A stretch of 39,800 nucleotides of DNA from Pseudomonadota bacterium (lineage in GTDB: Bacteria > Pseudomonadota > Gammaproteobacteria > Burkholderiales > Rhodocyclaceae): positions 359-40,158 of the forward strand of contig JAKJFA010000016.1 of assembly GCA_022705135.1 (NCBI GenBank), given 5' to 3'. Below, piece by piece: positions 34,292 to 39,800 of the stretch. The notes below the pieces were generated by a model, which made no database searches, had not been told where the DNA came from, and saw only the letters and a program-made list of their open reading frames with translations. The position numbers and the translations under genes are program-made. Positions within the stretch are counted from its first letter, which is position 1; each line of letters starts with the position of its first letter.

Positions 34292-36850
34292 TTAACTCAT
34301 TCCCGTGAAATCGAGACGCAATTTCGCCAAAAAGTCGTTGATCTTGTTGAAGACGTTTTTTAGGGTCATCTGCTCGATATGGGTCATCGACTTCAGGTGA
34401 ATGAAGTTGTCGATTGTCTGTCCGCTCTTGGCCTCCATGGCTTGGTGCTTGAGGCGCAACTGCATTAGGAAGTCATACACCAGTTGAATTTCACTGAATT
34501 CGTATTCTGAGAACACCTTCTGTTCGTAAAGCCGGCGCATGCGGTTCATGGTGTTGGTTTCGCTGATATGGTGCTTCAAGGCCTGGGCGCGTGCGATGTT
34601 GACGATGGGCATCATGGCGGCCTTGATGTCGAAACTGCCTTCCGGCTCGCCCGGAGCGGCGGTGACAATGCCGCCGAAAACACCGAGGGGCGGCTTGTAG
34701 CGAAGGGCATTCTCGGCCAGTAGGTAAATGAACAGAGGATGCTTTTGCCAGGCTATGTCGACGTGATCGCGCAACTGATCGACCAACGTCTTGTCGCCGA
34801 AAACACAGCGGAAGTCGAAGAAAATATTGACTTCCAGCATGTCTTGCGGCTCGGCCGTGTGGATCCAGCGCGAGAAATAATATTTCCAGGTGTCCAGCGG
34901 CTGGCACCAATCCGGGTTCTGCGCCATGATGTTGCCCTGGCAGTAGCTGTAGCCGATCTCATCCAGCCAGGCGCAGACCTTGCGGCTCATGGCCAGGAAA
35001 TAATTGCGGGTCTCCTCCAGTCGGTCTTCGGGTACACCGTCGTCGAAAATGATGGCGTTGTCCTGGTCGGTGCACAGGGTCTGTTCCTCGCGCCCGACGC
35101 TGCCCAGAACAACAAAAGCAAAATTGGCGGGTGGATCGCCGAGTTCGCTGATGGCGAGGTTGATGAGTTTGCGGATGATGACGTCGGACAGGTTGGAAAT
35201 GATGCGGGTGACGTTTTGCGGCCGGCTGCCACTGTCGAGGACGGCTTTGACCCGCATGGGCAGCTTTTCGCGCCGCAAGGCGATTTCGCCGGGCGTTTCA
35301 GCACGCTGGATGGACTGGATGAGCGAAACGGCCGAATAGCCCTGGATTTTGACCAGGTCGGCGCGGTTGATCATGCCGTAGATGCGTCCGCCGGCGTCCT
35401 CGACGGCGAGGTAGGCGATGCGCTCGTCCTGCATGACCAGAGCGGCTTCAAATACGAGCGCCCGGTCCGGGATGGTGATGATGGGTGCCGTCATGATGTT
35501 GACGATGGGCGAGTCGGTGTCGATCTGCCGGGAGACGGCCCTTTTGCGGATGTCGTGGTCGGTGACGATGCCGATGTACTGGCCATCCTCGGCGGTGATC
35601 AGGAGAGCGCTGGCTTCCTTCTGGTCCATGAGCAGGGTGGCGCGGCGGATGGAAGTCTGCATGCTGCAGGAGACGGCTTCGTGAATGAGTTCTTTGATGC
35701 TGTGGTTGAGGAAGTGGAGCGAAGTTTGCAGTTCGGCGATGAGGGCATCGCGCTCCTCCTCGACGCGCCTGCGTTCCACCTGGCCGAATTTGCTGACATC
35801 GCGGGCAATGAGGATGATGCCCGGCCGGCCGGAAAAGTCGATGGTCGAGGCGGTCATCATCACTTCCAGCGTCTGGCCGTCCTTCTTGACCAAGCTGGCC
35901 TCGAATTGCGCTGGTACTTTCTCTCCTGAAATTAGTGCCTGGACATATTTCAATCCTTGGTTTTCCCTGCCCTGGTCCTCGGTGGCCAGGATATCGAACA
36001 GGCCGAGCAGCTTGAATTCGGCATCGCTATACCCCAGCATGGAGACGAGTGTTTTGTTGGCGATCATGTCGCGGTTGTTGAGCAACATGATGAGACCATC
36101 GGTCGAGGCTTCGACCAGGGCCTGGTACTTGTCCTTTGATTCGACCAGGTTCGATTCGGCCATCTGCCTGGCCCTCTCGATCCCGACCCCCTGCAGCACG
36201 ACGAAAACGATGATGCCACCGATGATGAGGATGATGGCGATGGAAACGAGCAGGATGTTGTCGGTCAGTTTCTGGATATCGTGGTGGACGTCCTCGATGT
36301 AGATACCGGTGCCGACGATCCAGCCCCAGGGCTCAAAGCCTTTGACATAGGACAATTTGGCGACGACCTTGTTGGGGTCGTTTTTCCACTGCCACATGTA
36401 ATCGACGTAGCCGCTCTTTTTTTCCTTGACCAGGTTGGCGAATTCGAGAAAGAGGCGTTTGCCGTTCGGGTCCTTGAAATCGGTGACATCCCTGAATTCG
36501 AGGTCTGAACGGTAGGGGTGGGCGATCATGCGCGGATGCTCATCGAGCAGCCAGAAGTAATCCTTGCCCTCCTCGCCATAGCGCAGGGAGTTGATTGCCG
36601 TACGCGCCATTTTCTGGGCTTCCAGCTTGGTCATGCGCCCGGCTACCTGCTCGTTGTGAAAATCCGCCAGGACACTCCACGCCGTTTCGGTCAGCTGCTT
36701 GATCATCTCCCGGCGCTCGTTCATCATCGCCCGCTCGAAGGTGGGGATGATGAAGAACTGGATCAGGCAGACGAAAAAGACAATGGCGATGGAGGCCGGG
36801 ATAGCCATCCGCAGAAGAAAAAATTGCCAGTTTCTGGGGTCCCTGTGCAT
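34292..36850 (-). CDS. Membrane sensor: Cache-PAS-CBS-CBS-DUF294 nucleotidyltransferase-like protein
   Basis: The 852-residue protein has TM1 (12-34) and an extracytoplasmic Cache domain (about 40-188, with DYFWLLDEHPRMIAHPY, KKSGYVDYMWQW and GWIVGTGIYIEDV). Then come TM2 (198-220), PAS (about 236-355), two CBS repeats (about 390-505; ALLITAEDGQYIGIVTDHDIRKR and AYLAVEDAGGRIYGMINRADL) and a DUF294 putative nucleotidyltransferase. The latter has GSVGREEQTLCTDQDNAII, Gly583-Ser584 and Asp595/Asp597. A DUF294 C-terminal helical domain (about 700-845) ends the protein. The GS...DxD pattern is that of GlnD-type nucleotidyltransferases. CBS-DUF294 proteins are usually soluble; here the module is under a chemoreceptor-type sensor. 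Nearby acetate-permease genes suggest a carboxylate signal, which is inference. Confidence 0.88.
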   Translation of the reverse strand: MHRDPRNWQFFLLRMAIPASIAIVFFVCLIQFFIIPTFERAMMNERREMIKQLTETAWSVLADFHNEQVAGRMTKLEAQKMARTAINSLRYGEEGKDYFWLLDEHPRMIAHPYRSDLEFRDVTDFKDPNGKRLFLEFANLVKEKKSGYVDYMWQWKNDPNKVVAKLSYVKGFEPWGWIVGTGIYIEDVHHDIQKLTDNILLVSIAIILIIGGIIVFVVLQGVGIERARQMAESNLVESKDKYQALVEASTDGLIMLLNNRDMIANKTLVSMLGYSDAEFKLLGLFDILATEDQGRENQGLKYVQALISGEKVPAQFEASLVKKDGQTLEVMMTASTIDFSGRPGIILIARDVSKFGQVERRRVEEERDALIAELQTSLHFLNHSIKELIHEAVSCSMQTSIRRATLLMDQKEASALLITAEDGQYIGIVTDHDIRKRAVSRQIDTDSPIVNIMTAPIITIPDRALVFEAALVMQDERIAYLAVEDAGGRIYGMINRADLVKIQGYSAVSLIQSIQRAETPGEIALRREKLPMRVKAVLDSGSRPQNVTRIISNLSDVIIRKLINLAISELGDPPANFAFVVLGSVGREEQTLCTDQDNAIIFDDGVPEDRLEETRNYFLAMSRKVCAWLDEIGYSYCQGNIMAQNPDWCQPLDTWKYYFSRWIHTAEPQDMLEVNIFFDFRCVFGDKTLVDQLRDHVDIAWQKHPLFIYLLAENALRYKPPLGVFGGIVTAAPGEPEGSFDIKAAMMPIVNIARAQALKHHISETNTMNRMRRLYEQKVFSEYEFSEIQLVYDFLMQLRLKHQAMEAKSGQTIDNFIHLKSMTHIEQMTLKNVFNKINDFLAKLRLDFTGMS

Positions 36851-36960
36851 GGGGTTACTACCGGATCTTTAAAGGGTGGTGGACTGTGGAGGGTAGTATA
36901 ACTGAAGCGGCTTTTGCCGGGTTGTCCTCTGCTGCCGAAAACGGTGGGTCTTCCCGGTGG

Positions 36961-37001
36961 TTCTTTCAGGATGTGGTTGTTTTGTCTCATCCCTGAAAGA
37001 A
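36961..37001. other. Perfect 10-bp inverted repeat with 21-base loop
   Basis: TTCTTTCAGG (36961-36970) and CCTGAAAGAA (36992-37001) lie in the 226-base gap between the divergent sensor gene and the FecR gene. It could be a regulatory dyad or a hairpin. No T-run follows on either strand. The rest of the gap holds the left solo repeat end and the FecR ribosome site. Confidence 0.55.
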
Positions 37002-37025
37002 GGCGCCGTACAGTCCCATGGAGTG

Positions 37026-37041
37026 TTTCAACAAGCTGCTA
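37026..37041 (+). repeat. Solo end of the TAGCAGGCTGTT repeat family (left of FecR gene)
   Basis: TTTCAACAAGCTGCTA resembles the right terminus of the 93-bp element (TTCAACAGCCTGCTA). It also matches the reverse complement of the copy at 38904-38919 at 14 of 16 positions. No partner end is seen to its left. Confidence 0.5.
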
Positions 37042-37076
37042 TTATTCATTCTGTCTGCTCAAGGGGATTCGTCTTT

Positions 37077-37964
37077 ATGAAATACCTGCTTTTTTGTTTG
37101 TTGGCGCTGTGTTGCTTGGGAAGCGCGGTAGGCGCAGAGGTCTTTGGTACGGTCGATGCCTTGGTGGGAGATGCCTATGTGCTGGATTCTTCCGGTGAAT
37201 CTTTTCCGTTGACCAAAGGACGTGAAATCCACGAAGGCGAAAGTATCGGTACCCGCCAAGATGGCGAAGTACATCTGTTGACCATGGATGGCGGCTTGCT
37301 TGCGCTACGCCCGAATACCCTATTTCGGGTTGATGCCTACAAGGCGGGCCAGACGGACGATGACAGAATCTACATGACCTTGCTCAAGGGAGCGTTGCGC
37401 TCTATTACCGGTTGGATCGGCAAGGTCAGAAAGGATGCTTACCAACTCAAGACGCCAACGGCGACGATTGGCGTTCGCGGTACTGATCACGAAACGCTGG
37501 TCCTTGAGCATGCGGTGGAGGGCTACGAAGCGGGTACCTATCATCGCGTGACTGAGGGAGCGACGGTGATGCGCGCTGAAAAGGAGGAATTGCACGTGAA
37601 AGGGGGCGAGGCGGGTTTCCTTTCTCATTCTGCAGGGGCCGTACCGCGGCGCCTGGCACTGGTTCCGAAGCTGTTTTTAGAGCGCCGGTTGCGGCTTGAA
37701 CACCGGGTGCCGGAACGGCGCGATATGCTTAAGGGGGTTATTGAGCAATTACCTGAGAAACGAGCCGAGCGCATGAAGCAGATATTGCATGAAGCGGGTC
37801 GGGACAGGCGTGAAGCCGGACAGGATAGGCCGGAAGCAGGTCAGGACAGGCCGGAGGCAGGTCAGGACAGGCATGAAATGAGGCAGGATAGGCGGGAAGC
37901 TGGGCCGGAAGGTCGTGAGGGTGTGCGCCGGCGTGTGATTCGCCGGACGCAGCAGCGTCGCTGA
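37077..37964 (+). CDS. Exported FecR-domain protein with C-terminal heptad tandem repeats
   Basis: The product has 295 residues. ATG 37077 follows AAGGGG. A Sec signal peptide (about 1-20, ending AVGA) precedes a FecR domain (about 25-145), with TRQDGEVHLLTMDGGLLALRPNT and the TPTATIGVRGTD motif that marks the fold. A basic/acidic segment follows, then five 7-residue units of DRxEAGQ type (about 243-277) and an Arg-rich end. Exported FecR-domain proteins without a sigma-regulator helix are common beside secretion or surface genes, and their role is poorly known. The downstream gene encodes a probable outer-membrane barrel 48 bases away, so the two likely work together. It is flanked by repeat ends. 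Confidence 0.85.
   Translation: MKYLLFCLLALCCLGSAVGAEVFGTVDALVGDAYVLDSSGESFPLTKGREIHEGESIGTRQDGEVHLLTMDGGLLALRPNTLFRVDAYKAGQTDDDRIYMTLLKGALRSITGWIGKVRKDAYQLKTPTATIGVRGTDHETLVLEHAVEGYEAGTYHRVTEGATVMRAEKEELHVKGGEAGFLSHSAGAVPRRLALVPKLFLERRLRLEHRVPERRDMLKGVIEQLPEKRAERMKQILHEAGRDRREAGQDRPEAGQDRPEAGQDRHEMRQDRREAGPEGREGVRRRVIRRTQQRR
37803..37907 (+). repeat. Five 21-bp tandem repeats in the FecR-domain gene
   Basis: Units at 37803, 37824, 37845, 37866 and 37887 follow the pattern GAYAGGCnnGAAGCnGGnCAG. The second and third differ at only two bases. Each encodes seven residues, so unit gain or loss keeps frame. Confidence 0.9.
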
Positions 37965-38012
37965 TGAGCGAATGATGGGGTGAATCTGCGCGTGAAACAG
38001 AAGGGGGGAGAG

Positions 38013-38906
38013 GTGTTTGGAAATAACAAGTGGTGTTGGGTTCCCGCACTATTTTTGCTGATTGTTGAATCGGCTTGGGCGGGGGCGGATGCGGAGTTGA
38101 GATTGGGCAGTGGCCCTGACGGATACCGCTCGCATGAAGTTTCGGCCTGGGTCGATGTTTTTCACTGGCCACTTGTTTTCGATGCGCGGCATTTTTTGGC
38201 GCACAGTTCGGAAGGACGCCTGCTCGAGGAAATGGATTGGGGACTTTCGTGGCAGCCTGCTGAGTGGTTGCTGGCGAATTACAAGCAAAAGAGGACGCGT
38301 GGCGAAGATCTTGATATTAGAACCAACGAGGTTGGCGCGGAGTTCGTTATTTCCAGCTTGTGGCAAGCTGAGCGGCAAACCCGGTTTGGCCTGGCATACG
38401 GAAAGTCCGTCTATAGTTCGAATGCTCCTCATCCAGTCGTAGCAGCGCTGATGTCCGGCATTTTGCCAGAGGCAGAAAAATATTCGTATTCGATTGAGCA
38501 GGAAATCCTGTCAGAATTCAGCGTGTCACTTGGTTATGATGAGTACCGTTATTCGAAGGATCCTCTCAGTGTGGCCAGATTCCTGTTGCGCCGTTTGCGC
38601 CGGCCCAACAGTAGTGTGTTCGAACTGACCAGCTTTGCGGATCATTCGGCCAATCTGGAGCTGAGTTGGCGCCCTTCCGAGATTTGGTCGCTGAAATTCT
38701 CTAAAGCGCGAACGGTAACAGTGGCGCAGCAGAGGCTCGATTCTCTCGGTCTGGAAACCTCTTACCGTTTCAATAAGGCTTTCCAGATGGGGGCTTCGGT
38801 AACGCATTCGACGTCTACTGATGTCAGGCGCCCGAATGGAACAATCCTCGTCGAAGGGACAGCGAGCAATTACTTTGAAATTTTTGGCCGGCTGAGTTTT
38901 GATTAG
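38013..38906 (+). CDS. Probable outer-membrane beta-barrel protein
   Basis: The 297-residue protein starts at GTG 38013, preceded by AAGGGGGGAG; an earlier GTG at 37980 is in frame but lacks a site. A Sec signal peptide (WVPALFLLIVESAWA, then GADAEL) is followed by alternating short strands rich in aromatic and polar residues, e.g. EFSVSLGYDEYRYS, ANLELSWRPSEIWSLKFSKARTV, LGLETSYRFNKAFQMGASVTHS and a terminal YFEIFGRLSFD. This pattern fits a barrel of about 12 strands, although the last residue is Asp rather than Phe. I do not recognise the family. It follows the FecR-domain gene and its TAG stop is part of a repeat end. Confidence 0.75.
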   Translation: MFGNNKWCWVPALFLLIVESAWAGADAELRLGSGPDGYRSHEVSAWVDVFHWPLVFDARHFLAHSSEGRLLEEMDWGLSWQPAEWLLANYKQKRTRGEDLDIRTNEVGAEFVISSLWQAERQTRFGLAYGKSVYSSNAPHPVVAALMSGILPEAEKYSYSIEQEILSEFSVSLGYDEYRYSKDPLSVARFLLRRLRRPNSSVFELTSFADHSANLELSWRPSEIWSLKFSKARTVTVAQQRLDSLGLETSYRFNKAFQMGASVTHSTSTDVRRPNGTILVEGTASNYFEIFGRLSFD

Positions 38907-38919
38907 CAGCCTGTTAAAA
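38904..38919 (+). repeat. Solo end of the TAGCAGGCTGTT repeat family (right of barrel gene)
   Basis: TAGCAGCCTGTTAAAA matches the end of the 93-bp element (TAGCAGGCTGTTGAAG on the minus strand at 33492) at most positions. Its first three bases are the stop codon of the barrel gene. Confidence 0.5.
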
Positions 38920-39007
38920 ACCCAAACCATTGGTGTTAGGGGGCAGCCCCATAATTCGGCACATGGGGCATAATAAACGACCTGCAGAAGTTTTCCCCTT
39001 GGCGTCA

Positions 39008-39019
39008 CCGCATATGCGG
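39008..39019. promoter_or_regulatory. 12-bp palindrome with further CCGCAT copies upstream of trpG
   Basis: CCGCATATGCGG is a perfect palindrome about 90 bases before trpG. CCGCAT recurs at 39034 and 39046. The 200-base gap before trpG holds this, the solo repeat end and the trpG ribosome site. It could be an operator; no leader peptide rich in Trp is visible. Confidence 0.3.
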
Positions 39020-39106
39020 CAGTAGTAGAGAAACCGCATAACCTACCGCATCAAAATCATCGGTGACCGCTGCAGGGGCTAATGGATCCAAGGAGATAGC
39101 CCAAAA

Positions 39107-39697
39107 ATGCTGCTGATGATCGACAACTACGACAGTTTTACCTACAACTTGGTCCAGTATTTCGGCGAATTGGGTCAGGAGGTCCGGGTGTTCCGCAACG
39201 ATGCGATTTCGCTCAACGAGATCGCCCGTCTCAAGCCGGACTACCTGGTGATTTCGCCCGGCCCGGCAACGCCGGCGCAGGCCGGAATTTCGCTGGCGGC
39301 GATCCGCGAATTCGCCGGCAAGATTCCCATTTTTGGTGTCTGTCTCGGTCACCAGGCCATTGGTGAAGCGTTTGGCGGCAAGGTTGTCCATGCCCAAAAG
39401 CTGATGCACGGCAAGGTGTCGCCGGTGCATCACAAGGAGGTTGGTGTTTTTCAGGGCCTGCCGAATCCGCTGACCTGCACGCGTTACCACTCGCTCGCCA
39501 TCGAGCGTGCATCCTGTCCGGATTGCCTGGAAATCACCGCCTGGACGGAGGATGGCGAAATCATGGGGCTGCGCCACAAGACTCTGGCGGTTGAGGGCGT
39601 GCAGTTTCATCCCGAATCCATCCTGACCGAACAGGGCCACGATTTGTTGAACAACTTTCTCCAACAGGGAAAACCGATCCATCGGGAGGCCGCATGA
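39107..39697 (+). CDS. trpG: Anthranilate synthase component II (glutamine amidotransferase)
   Basis: The 196-residue class I glutamine amidotransferase supplies ammonia to TrpE for anthranilate; in some bacteria it also serves PabB for folate. Landmarks are [16 protein letters not shown], the oxyanion [10 protein letters not shown], nucleophile Cys79 in [10 protein letters not shown], and the catalytic His/Glu in [19 protein letters not shown] lies 12 bases before the ATG. Its stop overlaps trpD by four bases (ATGA). trpE is not adjacent upstream; the barrel gene is. Confidence 0.97.
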   Translation: MLLMIDNYDSFTYNLVQYFGELGQEVRVFRNDAISLNEIARLKPDYLVISPGPATPAQAGISLAAIREFAGKIPIFGVCLGHQAIGEAFGGKVVHAQKLMHGKVSPVHHKEVGVFQGLPNPLTCTRYHSLAIERASCPDCLEITAWTEDGEIMGLRHKTLAVEGVQFHPESILTEQGHDLLNNFLQQGKPIHREAA

Positions 39698-39800
39698 TTA
39701 CGCCGCAGGAAGCGCTGCAGCGCACGATTGAACACCGCGAAATCTTCCACGACGAGATGCTGCACCTGATGCGGCAAATCATGTCCGGCGAAATGTCACC
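39694..39800 (+). CDS. trpD: Anthranilate phosphoribosyltransferase, N-terminal fragment
   Basis: Thirty-five codons are in the window, beginning [22 protein letters not shown]. This fits the N-terminal helical part of TrpD, with GGGAGG upstream of the ATG and an ATGA overlap with trpG. The rest lies beyond the window. It transfers phosphoribosyl to anthranilate in tryptophan synthesis. Confidence 0.88.
   Translation, partial: MITPQEALQRTIEHREIFHDEMLHLMRQIMSGEMS

Noticed and set aside
37803-37907. Regular 21-bp repeats considered as a CRISPR-like array
   Set aside because: Units are directly adjacent with no spacers and lie in frame within a coding gene.
37026-38919. FecR/barrel pair as the cargo of a 1.9-kb transposon
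   Set aside because: The repeat ends point the wrong way for enclosing the genes when compared with the complete 93-bp element, and no transposase is present.
39005-39682. Minus-strand frame of 225 codons
   Set aside because: Antisense to trpG, which has a clear catalytic triad.

Overview
The window is GC-rich, densely coded chromosomal DNA. It reads as a betaproteobacterium, most likely Rhodocyclales/Rhodocyclaceae-like. That placement is inferred from the overall protein character, the Pil-Chp layout, the yqgE-ruvX-pyrR-pyrB-pyrX operon and the trxA-rho-rpmE neighbourhood; no rRNA is present to confirm it. I see no tRNA, rRNA, CRISPR array, prophage or intact insertion sequence. No stretch longer than 300 bases lacks a gene.

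Left part (1-4.7 kb): a partial M17 aminopeptidase (minus) diverges from thyA (plus). thyA converges on and overlaps the thiD-hemL pair (minus). A Cache-domain lipoprotein (minus) follows, with a clear promoter and a clear terminator.

Twitching/chemosensory region (5-14.9 kb): pilG, pilH, pilI, pilJ and a 2069-residue chpA form one plus-strand Pil-Chp operon closed by an intrinsic terminator. The adaptation genes pilK and chpB are not in this cluster. phrB (photolyase) converges on it.

Pyrimidine operon (16.3-20 kb): yqgE, ruvX, pyrR, pyrB and pyrX overlap or nearly touch. pyrX encodes a dihydroorotase homologue that has lost its HxH metal site, so it is probably a structural partner of PyrB. 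A nitroreductase, an unrecognised 308-residue protein, a malic enzyme lacking the usual C-terminal phosphotransacetylase-like domain, and a PbpG-type DD-peptidase follow.

Housekeeping stretch (24.5-31.6 kb): rsgA and an M48 peptidase (minus), orn (plus), an ArnT-like membrane glycosyltransferase, rpmE, a small membrane-anchored protein, rho and trxA (all minus).

The right part (31.6-39 kb) is the least ordinary. It has two SatP/YaaH-family transporter genes, one carrying a C-terminal winged-helix-like extension with its own possible internal start. Next come a metallophosphoesterase and an 852-residue TM-Cache-TM-PAS-CBS-CBS-DUF294 protein, then a FecR-domain exported protein paired with a probable outer-membrane barrel. 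A 93-bp element with perfect 14-bp inverted ends lies between satP and the phosphoesterase. Single ends of the same family flank the FecR/barrel pair, and in two places the repeat itself supplies the TAG stop codon of the neighbouring gene. The window closes with trpG and the start of trpD, without trpE beside them.
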